From Desulfuromonadales bacterium (GTDB taxonomy: Bacteria > Desulfobacterota > Desulfuromonadia > Desulfuromonadales > Syntrophotaleaceae), in assembly GCA_013619105.1 (NCBI GenBank), contig JABXKU010000013.1:1-41046 (forward strand): DNA of 41,046 nucleotides, read 5' to 3'. A program made the translations under genes and the position numbers. Shown here piece after piece: positions 17,059 to 24,402 of the stretch. Numbering within the stretch: the first letter of the stretch is position 1; each line of letters opens with the position of its first letter. Under the pieces are notes generated by a model. The model had not been told where the DNA came from. It made no database searches and worked only from the letters and a program-made list of their open reading frames with translations.

Positions 17059-18119
17059 TGCTGCATCAATACGGCAAGCGGTTTTTGCGGAACAAGGCCC
17101 GGCGAGAAACCGCCAAGCGCATCGAAACGCGAGACGCGATTCTGTGGGACGTTTTCCCCAGCGAAAAATACTGCAGGGTCAAGATTCAGGGCAGCAACAC
17201 GCTAATCAGGGCTTACTATCCAGAGAACATGATGCAGGCCGAGGCGTGGCTGAAACCGGGCAACTCGGTGAGGATTCAGCATGTTGGCGGCAACCGCAAC
17301 CGAATCGAGATCATTGGCCACGGTGCGTCCATCCCGACCCCCACCGGGGCGGCGATGTTCCCTGTCGCCCAGGCTGGACCGGATGCGGTGCTTGGCGGTT
17401 GTAAGGTCAGGGCGACGGATGCGGGCATGTACGTCTACATCGAAACCGGCACCTATCGTATCAACGGCACAACCTACACCCTGACGGCGATGACAGCAGC
17501 AGAAACTAACATCGCTACGGCGGCGATGGGCTTCCCCATTGATGTCACCCACTGCGTCAAGGCCATTGATGCCGCCAGTTCGACCCTTTACCGCTTCGAC
17601 CTGCTGCTGGTCGGCACCGATGGCACGGTTGACCTGATAAAAGGCACCGCCGCCTCGACACCGGCCATGCCAGCCACCCCAGCCGACCACGTGGCGCTCG
17701 GCTGGGTGCTGATACCACCAGGGACCACGGATATTACCGGCGCTTTGATTAATCGCCCCTTTGCCGAGCCGGTGGCATCGACCTTGAGCGTGACCGTAGC
17801 CGATGACGATATGGCATGGACCGAAGCCACAACCACCGTCACCGTTGAAGTGCTCGACCAGTATCAGCGGGCAATCACCGGCACCAACTGGGGCCTTTAC
17901 GGGGAGTTTGTAGGCGGCAACGGAACCCTAGACGGCAGCAGCACCGCAACCCGCAACACTGGCACATCAAGCGCCAGCACGGTTATCACCTATGCGCGTG
18001 GGCTGGCCGATCCCGGCGATGAAAGCCCACGCCTCAAATTCAGCCTGGCCCAAAACCCTGACGTACAGATGCAAACCGTTATCCTGCTGCGCGACGCCAG
18101 CAACGACATAATGATGTAA
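17058..18119 (+). CDS. baseplate/tail fibre protein with Ig-like C-terminus
   Basis: 353 aa. Start overlaps the previous stop (TAATG). The basic N-terminus is followed by an OB-like segment (KYCRVKIQGSNTLIRAYYP...VRIQHVGGNRNRIEIIGHG), which fits a hub spike or connector. Residues about 110-240 resemble phage fibre modules (GTYRINGTTYTLT), and 245-353 resemble an Ig-like/Big_1 domain (SVTVADDDMAWTEATTTVTVEVLDQ). Probably a distal adhesion component. Confidence 0.7.
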   Translation: MLHQYGKRFLRNKARRETAKRIETRDAILWDVFPSEKYCRVKIQGSNTLIRAYYPENMMQAEAWLKPGNSVRIQHVGGNRNRIEIIGHGASIPTPTGAAMFPVAQAGPDAVLGGCKVRATDAGMYVYIETGTYRINGTTYTLTAMTAAETNIATAAMGFPIDVTHCVKAIDAASSTLYRFDLLLVGTDGTVDLIKGTAASTPAMPATPADHVALGWVLIPPGTTDITGALINRPFAEPVASTLSVTVADDDMAWTEATTTVTVEVLDQYQRAITGTNWGLYGEFVGGNGTLDGSSTATRNTGTSSASTVITYARGLADPGDESPRLKFSLAQNPDVQMQTVILLRDASNDIMM

Positions 18120-18127
18120 GGAGGCAC

Positions 18128-18298
18128 ATGGAAGACCTGTTGAAAAAAATCCTGGCCGAGCTGAAGGAACTCAACCGGCAGGTTGCGGCAACGAGTCAAG
18201 CAGGACAAAAGCAAGTCAACGCGGCAGACGATCTGATGAAAAACCTTTTGGGGGCTTTGCCTACCAGTTTAATGAAGGGAGCGAACGATGTCGGCTAA
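18128..18298 (+). CDS. small coiled-coil protein in tail-fibre region
   Basis: 56 aa, start after a good site (aaggaggc). The N-terminal 20 residues (MEDLLKKILAELKELNRQVA) form a heptad-like amphipathic helix. It overlaps the next start by 11 nt. May be a trimerising or chaperone-type helper of the fibre; function unknown. Confidence 0.65.
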   Translation: MEDLLKKILAELKELNRQVAATSQAGQKQVNAADDLMKNLLGALPTSLMKGANDVG

Positions 18299-18743
18299 CC
18301 ATTACACGGAAATTGCCGAGTCTTTTAAGTTCCGCACCTCCGAGCTTAACGTGCCTTTTGGCGAACTCGATGCGGCGATCACGACCAACGCTGAGGCCCT
18401 TGCCGCCGCCGGAACAGGTCTGGAATTAACCGGCTATTCTGAAACTGAGGTCGGGCCGGTCGATGCCAGCAGCGGCACCGCCAACATCGACTATTCGGCG
18501 GGTAATATCCAGCGGGTTACGGTTGGCGTTTCAACCAATGCCGCCTTGACCTTCACCAATCTACCGACGGGTAAAAGTTGCAGCGCGACCCTGCGCCTAG
18601 AAATGGCGGGCACTGTCCCGGCGTCGATAACGGTGCAAAGCCTCTCTGCGGATTTAACCGACGTGACTTCTGGGGGCGAAGTGTTAGTGGAAATGCTACG
18701 CATCGGCTCGACGTGGTATCTGGGGGTGCACCATGCCTCTTAG
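18288..18743 (+). CDS. putative tail fibre/tip protein
   Basis: 151 aa. N-terminal helix region then beta-rich sequence with many Thr/Ser/Val (VTVGVSTNAALTFTNLPTGKS, ITVQSLSADLTDVTSG). Resembles the generic beta-strand end modules of phage fibres that lie before a LamG protein. Overlaps both neighbours, so coupled to them. Confidence 0.6.
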   Translation: MSANHYTEIAESFKFRTSELNVPFGELDAAITTNAEALAAAGTGLELTGYSETEVGPVDASSGTANIDYSAGNIQRVTVGVSTNAALTFTNLPTGKSCSATLRLEMAGTVPASITVQSLSADLTDVTSGGEVLVEMLRIGSTWYLGVHHAS

Positions 18744-19410
18744 TTGCCGAGGCAGGAGGATGGCGGGGTCTGAAGGCGGCGTGGTTATTCCGACCGAAGG
18801 CTTGGTTGCTCACTGGACGATGGACAGCATCACCGGCTCGACCCTGGAAGACGAAACCACCAGCTACGACGCTACAATCAGCGGGGCGGTACAGACCACC
18901 GGCAGCGGTGGGCATATCGGCGAGGCGCTGGAGTTCGATGGCACCGACGATTATTTCTACTGTGCCGATTCCGGCCTGAACCTGAGCGTGTTCACCGTCT
19001 CTATGTGGTTTAAGTCGGACGACGCTTCGTACAGCAACGAGCGGCAACTGTGGACCACCACGGACTCCAGCAATACCTCCGGCACGCTGACCGCACACAT
19101 TGACGATTCCGGCAATGATCTACAGTTCGGCGTTCATGGCGGTTCGATCTTGGAGGGTGACACGATCTTCACAGACACCGACTGGCACCATGTTGCCTTC
19201 TCCAGAGACTCAGACGGGTCGGCTAAAATCTGGCTGGACGGCAATCTGGAAAAATCCGGCACGTTGTCGCCTCCGAGCGCCTATGAGCAGTTCCAGGTCG
19301 GCAAGGGGCACACGGCTTACGGGGCGTGGGACGGACGCATAGACCATATGCGAATTTACAACCGCGCCTTGAGTGAGAGTGAGATCGGCATATTGGCCGC
19401 GGAAGCATAA
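18733..19410 (+). CDS. LamG-like (concanavalin fold) tail protein
   Basis: 225 aa (or 216 from ATG 18760, which has ggagg close by). A LamG/laminin-G-like jelly-roll is seen: LVAHWTMDSITGST, EALEFDGTDDYFYC, FTVSMWFKSDD, TDWHHVAFSRDSDGSAKIWLDG and IDHMRIYNRALSESEI. Such domains bind sugars at the tail tip, so it is a likely receptor-binding component. Confidence 0.85.
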   Translation: MPLSCRGRRMAGSEGGVVIPTEGLVAHWTMDSITGSTLEDETTSYDATISGAVQTTGSGGHIGEALEFDGTDDYFYCADSGLNLSVFTVSMWFKSDDASYSNERQLWTTTDSSNTSGTLTAHIDDSGNDLQFGVHGGSILEGDTIFTDTDWHHVAFSRDSDGSAKIWLDGNLEKSGTLSPPSAYEQFQVGKGHTAYGAWDGRIDHMRIYNRALSESEIGILAAEA

Positions 19411-19453
19411 TGGCACCAGCGTCGTGCAGATGACGCCAAGCTGGTAGTGATGG

Positions 19454-19816
19454 TTACTGTGAGCACGTCATGACACTAGGCCAGTAATAGTTCGGCCAAC
19501 CGCCTCTTCCAGAGAGTGTAAACATTCCCCGACTTTCCACTACAACAGCGGGCCCTTTCTGGACGAAGAAAAATTCGCACACTGTGTTGAAAGAATCTGG
19601 GTTGACGACAAAAACCCTAGCGGTTTGTTTGGCCCTATTGACCCTCAAGTTGTGGCTAAGCTGGCTGTTTTCGTCAAAGTTGTTCAGGGAACAGTTTGCT
19701 AACTGTTCATAGTTCCCATTGATGTGTTCGGTTCTTGTTGGGCTCGTTTCACGCAGGCCGCGTGTGGTTGAGCACCCAACAGTAAGCATTGCCAACAAAA
19801 GACAAATATATTTCAC
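19454..19816 (-). CDS. second antisense lipoprotein moron
   Basis: About 121 aa from GTG 19816, which has aaggagg at 8 nt; GTG 19822 would be only 2 nt from that site. Signal peptide and lipobox are clear (ICLLLAMLTVGC). The mature part has four Cys and is otherwise unfamiliar. Like the lipoprotein at 9245 it is antisense to the late operon and sits at a module border. Probably expressed in the lysogen; function unknown. Confidence 0.75.
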   Translation of the reverse strand: MKYICLLLAMLTVGCSTTRGLRETSPTRTEHINGNYEQLANCSLNNFDENSQLSHNLRVNRAKQTARVFVVNPDSFNTVCEFFFVQKGPAVVVESRGMFTLSGRGGWPNYYWPSVMTCSQ

Positions 19817-19856
19817 AGACACGCCCTCCTTAGCTTCATGTTAAGAGTCTGTTAAC

Positions 19857-19883
19857 AGTATACCTCGCCCCTTGAGAAATCAA
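19857..19883 (-). promoter_or_regulatory. candidate promoter of the second lipoprotein
   Basis: Minus strand TATACT (19857-19862) with TTGATT (19878-19883) 15 bp upstream, about 40 bp before the GTG start. The -35 lies within the stem of the plus-strand terminator. Weaker match than the promoter at 9580. Confidence 0.4.
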
Positions 19884-19892
19884 GGGGTTTTT
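19868..19892 (+). terminator. Rho-independent terminator of the tail operon
   Basis: CCCCTTGA-GAAA-TCAAGGGG is a perfect 8-bp stem with GAAA loop, followed by TTTTT. It separates the tail genes from the lysis genes. Confidence 0.9.
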
Positions 19893-19906
19893 CATTTGGA
19901 GCACCC

Positions 19907-20137
19907 ATGCCCCCTGAGCGCAACTTTACGGACGCCGACCTGCGGGCTCTAAAGAAACTCCTGGCCGAGCAACACCAGTGCCAGTTTTCCGAAGACGACC
20001 GGCACGACATGCGAACCCTGTTGCAGATATACCGCGACACGACCAGTGAGGTGCGGAAGTGGTTTATCAGGCTTGCAGTTTTCGGCTTGCTGCTGCTGGC
20101 GGGGCTGGGGTTTTACACCAAGACGAAAGGGGGGTAG
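19907..20137 (+). CDS. small membrane protein, holin-like
   Basis: 76 aa. The N-terminal 50 residues are soluble and charged (FTDADLRALKKLLAEQHQCQFS...), followed by one transmembrane segment (LAVFGLLLLAGLGFYTKTKGG) and a basic tail. It lies directly before the endolysin, separated by its stop, as holins or lysis regulators do. One membrane span and the N-terminal helix resemble XhlA-like topology; assignment is by context. Confidence 0.6.
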   Translation: MPPERNFTDADLRALKKLLAEQHQCQFSEDDRHDMRTLLQIYRDTTSEVRKWFIRLAVFGLLLLAGLGFYTKTKGG

Positions 20138-20488
20138 ATGGCAAGCCATTTCAACAAAGGCGAGTTTGCTTGCAAGTGCTGCGGTGTTGAGATAATCGAC
20201 GCCGCTTTTTTGTTGCGGCTCGACAAAGCGCGGAAGATTGCCGGTGTGCCGTTCAATATCGAAAGTGGCTACCGTTGCCCTGTCCACAACGCCGAAGTCG
20301 GCTCACGGCCAACCTCGTCGCACATCAAGGGGCTGGCGGTGGACATTGTGGCAATTGACAGCCGCAGCCGGTTTCTTATCCTCGCTGCGCTTATCAAAGC
20401 GGGCTTTACCCGTATCGGCACCGGCAAAACCTTTATTCATGTGGACGACGATGGCGACAAAGCCCAAAACGTAGCTTGGCTTTATTAG
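20138..20488 (+). CDS. endolysin, M15-type D,D/L,D-peptidase
   Basis: 116 aa, Peptidase_M15_3 pattern. Zinc ligands are probably His62 and Asp69 (SHIKGLAVDI) and His101 (FIHVDDD); Arg46 lies in IESGYRCPVHN. Cleaves peptide crosslinks in peptidoglycan at lysis. No signal peptide, so export depends on a holin, probably the preceding gene. Confidence 0.88.
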   Translation: MASHFNKGEFACKCCGVEIIDAAFLLRLDKARKIAGVPFNIESGYRCPVHNAEVGSRPTSSHIKGLAVDIVAIDSRSRFLILAALIKAGFTRIGTGKTFIHVDDDGDKAQNVAWLY

Positions 20489-20496
20489 GAGGCGTA

Positions 20497-20649
20497 ATGT
20501 CCTGTACCTGCACCAAGACCGAAGATGACCGCTGCTGCTGCTCCTGCAACTCCCCCTGCTCGATGGAGTGTCCCGCCGTGGCCGATGCCGACCTTTGCCA
20601 CAACCCCACTTTCAGGAGGCTGGAAGATGACCGTGAAGGCGAAATGTAG
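20497..20649 (+). CDS. Cys-rich 50-aa protein
   Basis: MSCTCTKTEDDRCCCSCNSP... has nine Cys in 34 residues, including CxC and CCCxC clusters, suggesting metal binding. A strong ribosome binding site (taggaggcgta) precedes ATG 20497. It overlaps the next gene by 23 nt in another frame. No known family; could be a metallothionein-like or Zn-finger peptide. Confidence 0.6.
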   Translation: MSCTCTKTEDDRCCCSCNSPCSMECPAVADADLCHNPTFRRLEDDREGEM

Positions 20650-20779
20650 CAAGGCCACCGAAGTCTACTCCCGCGTTTGCGGATTCTTCCGCCCCGTCCA
20701 GCAATGGAACAAGGGAAAAAAGGAAGAGTACGGCGAGCGCAAGACCTACAAAGTCACCGAAAGCATGGGGAGCGAATGA
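20627..20779 (+). CDS. stand-alone NrdD-type glycyl-radical domain
   Basis: 50 aa, from ATG 20627 with aggagg 7 nt upstream. The whole protein matches the C-terminus of class III (anaerobic) ribonucleotide reductase: VYSRVCGFFRPVQQWNKGKK followed by EEYGERKTY. The RVCGF segment corresponds to the RVCGY glycyl-radical motif of NrdD. No NrdD catalytic barrel is present in the window. It may replace or repair the radical domain of host NrdD, as the GrcA/YfiD protein does for pyruvate formate-lyase; this is inference. Confidence 0.7.
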   Translation: MTVKAKCSKATEVYSRVCGFFRPVQQWNKGKKEEYGERKTYKVTESMGSE

Positions 20780-21630
20780 CACCAGAGCAACGCATGGAGA
20801 CGGCCTATCGTGAGCACCCACAGGGCATAGGCCGCGACAAGCTGGCAGAACTGGCGCAAGTCGGCACCAAGATGGCGCGCACGTTCCTGCGAAAGAAGCG
20901 CGAGACGATGGAAACCGTTGTCAGCCTCACAGATTGGCATGTGCCGCATGAGGACGAGCGGGCCGTCAATTGTGCGCTGAACTTCTGCAAGGCTATTCAG
21001 CCTGACGTTATCGTAATGCACGAGGTTCACGACTTCTACGACCTGAGCCGGTTCAACCAAGACCCCGCCAGAAAAGACACCCTGCAAGATGAGCTTGACG
21101 GCGCAACAAAGTACCTGCGAAGGCTGCGGAAGTTCTGCCCCGACAGCCGCTTGATAATGCTGGAATCAAACCACCTTGACCGGCTGCGGCGGTTCCTTTG
21201 GACGGAAGGCCGACCGCTGTCCTCCCTGCGAGCCTTGAAACTAGAAAGCCTGCTGGAATTGCCGGAGCTAGACATTGAGCTGCGGGAGGTTTGGCACCAC
21301 AAGGGCGTCCTATTCAAGCACGGCAACATAGTGCGGCGACATTCTGCCTACACCGCCAAGGGCGAGTTCGACAAGGAAGGTTGCGCGGGGGTGACAGGCC
21401 ACACGCACCGGCTCGGCGCATTCTACACACGGAAGCGGGGAGGTTCCTACGTATGGATAGAGAGCGGCTGTCTGTGCGACCTCGACCCTGAGTATATTTC
21501 CGGCGTGGCAGATTGGCAGCATGGCCTCACCCTCGTCAACTTTGAGCGCAACGGCAGTCAGTATTTTGCCGAACCAGTACCGATTATCAACGGTCAATTG
21601 ATCTACGGCGGGAGGGTGATAAGTGCATGA
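20776..21630 (+). CDS. calcineurin-like metallophosphoesterase
   Basis: 284 aa from ATG 20776 (ATGA overlap with previous stop). An N-terminal helix-turn-helix-like part (GIGRDKLAELAQVGTKMART) precedes a metallophosphoesterase core: SLTDWHVPHEDE (DxH), HEVHDFYDLSRF, SNHLDRLRR (NH[DE] site) and GVTGHTHRLG (GHxH). Found in many phages; may act on nucleic-acid ends or nucleotides. Located after lysis genes and possibly acting early, its timing here is unclear. Confidence 0.85.
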   Translation: MTPEQRMETAYREHPQGIGRDKLAELAQVGTKMARTFLRKKRETMETVVSLTDWHVPHEDERAVNCALNFCKAIQPDVIVMHEVHDFYDLSRFNQDPARKDTLQDELDGATKYLRRLRKFCPDSRLIMLESNHLDRLRRFLWTEGRPLSSLRALKLESLLELPELDIELREVWHHKGVLFKHGNIVRRHSAYTAKGEFDKEGCAGVTGHTHRLGAFYTRKRGGSYVWIESGCLCDLDPEYISGVADWQHGLTLVNFERNGSQYFAEPVPIINGQLIYGGRVISA

Positions 21631-21773
21631 TCCGTGATTATCCCTATTGCCACCAATGCGACAAGCCCGAAGAACAGCCCTGCGACTGCTTTGCCAAGTG
21701 CAAGGAGTGCGGCAAAGCCTACAGCGACGATTGCCAGCAATGCCTAAAGGACAAGCGATGGAATACCAAATAA
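21627..21773 (+). CDS. small zinc-finger-like protein
   Basis: 48 aa with nine Cys and a His in pairs (CHQC, CDC, CKEC, CQQC), consistent with two zinc knuckles. ATGA overlap with the metallophosphoesterase and a 16-nt overlap with the next gene. No family recognised. Confidence 0.6.
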   Translation: MIRDYPYCHQCDKPEEQPCDCFAKCKECGKAYSDDCQQCLKDKRWNTK

Positions 21774-22105
21774 ACCAAATGATCCTCGGTGACGGAAACT
21801 ACCGGCTCAACAACACGATAGTTTACTACTCCGAGCGATACGGCAAGACAACCACCGTTGATGCCGGGGAAATATCTGACGGTGCTACGGGTGCGTTTGA
21901 CGTTGTTTCGCGGGCGTGGTGGGTCCATGACAAACTGTGCAAGACAGGCAAATGGGATGATGGCACCAAGATCACCAACTGGCAATGCTCGCAGGTTTTG
22001 CAGGACATCTTGACCGAGGAAGGCCGGAGATTCCAGGGCCACTATTGGTTCTGGAGTACATGGGCGATTGGAGGCGGGGAGGCGCGGAAGAATGGGATGT
22101 TTTAA
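21758..22105 (+). CDS. DUF1353-like phage protein
   Basis: 115 aa. The pattern TVDAGEISDGATG...SRAWWVHDKLCKTGKWDDGT is like DUF1353, a common protein next to lysis genes. Function is not known. Ends overlapping the lipoprotein gene by 14 nt. Confidence 0.65.
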   Translation: MEYQINQMILGDGNYRLNNTIVYYSERYGKTTTVDAGEISDGATGAFDVVSRAWWVHDKLCKTGKWDDGTKITNWQCSQVLQDILTEEGRRFQGHYWFWSTWAIGGGEARKNGMF

Positions 22106-22322
22106 ATATCTGCTTCTCTGTCTGCTCCTTTCAGGTTGCGCCATGACCGACAACCTCTCCACCTATGACGCCGTTGTGTCCACCGATTCAGCTACCTACC
22201 GCGTCCACAACAAACACGGCTCACTGCTCACCCTGAAACAACCGGACGGCAGGTGCCTTGCCGATAAGCTGCGGGACTGGTTATGGTGTGTGACTAGACC
22301 AGTCAAACAAGGTAGCATGTAA
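22092..22322 (+). CDS. small lipoprotein, possible outer spanin
   Basis: 76 aa from ATG 22092, with signal peptide and lipobox (LLCLLLSGC). The gene overlaps the preceding one and lies last in the lysis block, as Rz1-type outer spanins do. It lacks the proline-rich stretch of Rz1 and no inner-membrane Rz partner is evident, so the spanin role is only possible. Confidence 0.65.
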   Translation: MGCFKYLLLCLLLSGCAMTDNLSTYDAVVSTDSATYRVHNKHGSLLTLKQPDGRCLADKLRDWLWCVTRPVKQGSM

Positions 22323-22412
22323 GGTGTTGAAATTGCTACTAACCCCAGTTTGATTTTCGTACTCAGTGTACTTCGTGCTGGTTTTTGAGGATTTGTTTTA
22401 GGTAGGAAAATT
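22323..22412 (+). other. candidate attP region
   Basis: 90 bp AT-rich non-coding DNA between the last rightward lysis gene and the integrase end. It contains the dyad GTAC-TCAGT-GTAC (near 22359) and AT-rich flanks that could carry arm sites. Adjacent to integrase, so the best place for attP, but no core can be proved without a host junction. Confidence 0.35.
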
Positions 22413-22446
22413 AAGGGGTTACGTCTTGCGACGTGGCCCCTTTTTC
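22413..22446. terminator. bidirectional terminator between lysis genes and integrase
   Basis: AAGGGGTTACGTC-TTGC-GACGTGGCCCCTT forms a 13-bp stem with two G-T wobbles, followed by TTTTTC on the plus strand and AATTTT on the minus strand. The last codons of the integrase gene lie within the stem. Confidence 0.88.
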
Positions 22447-23456
22447 TTTGATGTGTGACTGGTGGTTGACTGGTCGATGTAGTCACGCATTTTGTCCGAG
22501 CCGCTTTGCAACCGCGTGGCGCTAATTTGCGTGTAGACGGTCGTGGTGGCAATGTCCTTGTGTCCGAGCGCGACTTGCACCAGGCGCAAGTCTCCATCGG
22601 CTTCCAGCAGGAAGGTGGCGTAGCTGTGGCGCAACAGGTGGGCGTTGATCTTGATGCCCGACTTGAGCGAGGCGGTCTTAAACGTCTTCACTAAACTTTT
22701 ATACGGTTCGCCGGTTACGGGGGAAGGGAAGACCCAGCCGCTTGCTTGTTCCTCTACCAGTTCGTCGGTTTCCTCCGGCCATAATATGCGCCGATGTTCC
22801 CCCTTAGAGGTGCGGATCGTCGCCGTGCCTCGCTCCCTGTCTACGTCCTCCCAGCGCAAATGTGTTGCCTCGCTCGACCTCACCCCAGCATAAAGCATAA
22901 GCCATGCCATCGCCTTAACCGGCCCGTTTATCGCATTGATGAACTTGAAAATCTTGTCCGGTGAAGGAATGTTGGGCAGCTTCCGCTTGCTGGGGAGCTT
23001 CTTAATCTTGAACGCTACCGGGTCGGCGTAGCCGTTATCGACCATCCAAGAGAGAAGCCCTTTCAGGTGAGCCAACTCTTTATTGATTGTTCCCGGTGCT
23101 CTACCGGCCCGGCTGAGTTGGTATTGGACGATATGCTGCTGCGTGATGTGGGCGACGGTGAGCGCGGCAAAAATAGGCCGCAACCACTGCCAGCTTAGGA
23201 GGGTGTTTTGCGTCGAGGAAGGTTGCCGGTTGAGTTGATGCCACTGGATATACTCTGGGAAAACGGCGGACAGTGGAGGGTTGCGATGTGGGGATGCGGA
23301 GCGGCAAAGCTGCTGCTCGACGGCGAGGGCTTCGGCTTTGGTTCCGTGGAATCTCTCGCGGACCCGCTCGCCTTTGCAGCCTGGGGGGTAATAGTCGATA
23401 ACCCATGAATTTGGAACGATGACGCCTTTTCGGTTTTTGACTTGCCGTATCGACAT
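22419..23456 (-). CDS. int: tyrosine recombinase integrase
   Basis: 345 aa, normal for a phage integrase. The N-terminal arm-binding domain (NSWVIDYYPPG) is followed by a core-binding SAM-like domain (TINKELAHLKGLLSWMVDNG) and catalytic domain with Arg in YAGVRSSEATHLRW, the HLLRHSYAT box (H-x-x-R) and LGHKDIATTTVYTQ carrying His and the Tyr nucleophile. Basic tail ends in the terminator. Transcribed left, near repressor, fits a temperate phage. Confidence 0.95.
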   Translation of the reverse strand: MSIRQVKNRKGVIVPNSWVIDYYPPGCKGERVRERFHGTKAEALAVEQQLCRSASPHRNPPLSAVFPEYIQWHQLNRQPSSTQNTLLSWQWLRPIFAALTVAHITQQHIVQYQLSRAGRAPGTINKELAHLKGLLSWMVDNGYADPVAFKIKKLPSKRKLPNIPSPDKIFKFINAINGPVKAMAWLMLYAGVRSSEATHLRWEDVDRERGTATIRTSKGEHRRILWPEETDELVEEQASGWVFPSPVTGEPYKSLVKTFKTASLKSGIKINAHLLRHSYATFLLEADGDLRLVQVALGHKDIATTTVYTQISATRLQSGSDKMRDYIDQSTTSHTSKKKGPRRKT

Positions 23457-23554
23457 CTTCGCCTCGCTATCACAACCAAGTCGGCCAAATCCTCTTCTGA
23501 CAGTTCCCGCGCATAACGATGTAGTTCATCCAGCACAGCCCCCCCCCTTCTCAT
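23195..23554 (-). CDS. possible small gene upstream of integrase (doubtful)
   Basis: An open frame of 119 codons whose first part (LDELHRYARELSEEDLADLVVIARRR) looks like a real helical protein and lies outside integrase, while the rest overlaps integrase out of frame with low-complexity Pro/Ser sequence. It begins at a run of nine G on the minus strand. It may be a short regulator that is frameshifted, or a shadow. No family recognised. Confidence 0.25.
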   Translation of the reverse strand: MRRGGAVLDELHRYARELSEEDLADLVVIARRRCRYGKSKTEKASSFQIHGLSTITPQAAKASGSARDSTEPKPKPSPSSSSFAAPHPHIATLHCPPFSQSISSGINSTGNLPRRKTPS

Positions 23555-23607
23555 TAGAAGTTAAGAAAAGTTTACCCGGGAAAGACTACGCCTAAAGTTA
23601 GAAGGGG

Positions 23608-23934
23608 TCAAGTTTTTTCAAGGCGCTCGGCTATGGCATCGGCCAAAATTCGCAGTACAAGGTCTTTGTCTCTTTGGTCGGCCAAGGCGAAGTAGCGCAG
23701 GAAACGGTCTGCCTCCTTATCGCGCACCCCCTCCTCGCCAGTGATTAGATAGTCCAGCGTCACACCGAACAATGTTGCCAACTTCACAAGGTCAGGGATA
23801 GGGCAAAACACCTGCCCTTGCTCTCTGCTCTGATATGAACGGTGTGAGACACACAGCCACTCGGCCATTTGTGCCTGACTCCAGCCTAGTTTTTTTCGCA
23901 GGGTCTTTAACCGCTGCCCGATTTCCTTTTCCAT
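23608..23934 (-). CDS. XRE-family HTH repressor
   Basis: 108 aa. The N-terminal XRE/Cro-CI helix-turn-helix is clear (IGQRLKTLRKKLGWSQAQMAEWL...LVKLATLFGVTLDYLITGEE). The short C-terminal helix likely dimerises; no LexA-like autopeptidase domain is present, so induction would not be by RecA self-cleavage. Divergent from the early operon: probable lysogeny repressor. Confidence 0.88.
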   Translation of the reverse strand: MEKEIGQRLKTLRKKLGWSQAQMAEWLCVSHRSYQSREQGQVFCPIPDLVKLATLFGVTLDYLITGEEGVRDKEADRFLRYFALADQRDKDLVLRILADAIAERLEKT

Positions 23935-24213
23935 ATCCCCTCATCTTCAACCATTTGAACATTTATGTCAACTCATTTTAGCGCGCAACTACCTAGAAGC
24001 ATTGCGTTTGCGTGTTTCGCTATTTAAACACGTTGTTTTTATGTCATTATGTTGTTGACGTGATTAATTATCTGCGTATACTTGGAATCAACAACGCAGA
24101 AAACACGTTCCTTGACAACTGAATATCACTAGCTCTCGCCTCATTGTCTGTAATGGGCTAAACGGCCAACTAGTGAACGGAATACCCAAAAAAACAACGA
24201 AAGGAGCCACACA
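23935..24213 (+). promoter_or_regulatory. immunity/early control region
   Basis: 279 bp, AT-rich, between the leftward repressor and the rightward early operon. It holds an inverted repeat CGTGTTT-8-AAACACG (24011-24032), a second AAACACGTT half-site (24101-24109) and a promoter described separately. Repressor operators are expected here. A minus-strand TAAAAT near 23980 could be the repressor -10, without a good -35. Confidence 0.55.
24055..24082 (+). promoter_or_regulatory. probable early rightward promoter
   Basis: TTGACG (24055-24060), 16-bp spacer, TATACT (24077-24082). It lies between the AAACACG repeats at 24026 and 24101, so would be blocked by a repressor bound there. It should drive the operon starting at 24214. 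Confidence 0.6.
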
Positions 24214-24375
24214 ATGAAACGAAGACCAACATCTGTAGACGCTGGAGTGCTCCTTGATCTGCGACAACTCGCAATAGAGAAGCAGCAGCAAGGGCAAACA
24301 GCAAAGCCGCACGAACTGGTGGACCAAGCCTTACGACAGTACGTGGCGCGAGAGCGCAAACGCCTTGCTTCTTAA
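24214..24375 (+). CDS. ribbon-helix-helix-like small regulator
   Basis: 53 aa, starting after aaaggag. SVDAGVLLDLRQLAIEKQQQ and ELVDQALRQYVARERKR resemble the strand and helices of CopG/Arc-type proteins. First gene of the early operon, so it may play the Cro-like role. Family call is tentative. Confidence 0.55.
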   Translation: MKRRPTSVDAGVLLDLRQLAIEKQQQGQTAKPHELVDQALRQYVARERKRLAS

Positions 24376-24402
24376 ATACTACCCACGCCAAGGAAATTAG
24401 CA

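Noticed and set aside
22506-22694. Short plus-strand frames opposite integrase
   Set aside because: Antisense to catalytic motifs of integrase, without start signals.
24112-24153. Second early promoter at TTGACA 24112
   Set aside because: Perfect -35 hexamer but no acceptable -10 at 16-18 bp; the nearest candidate is too far away.
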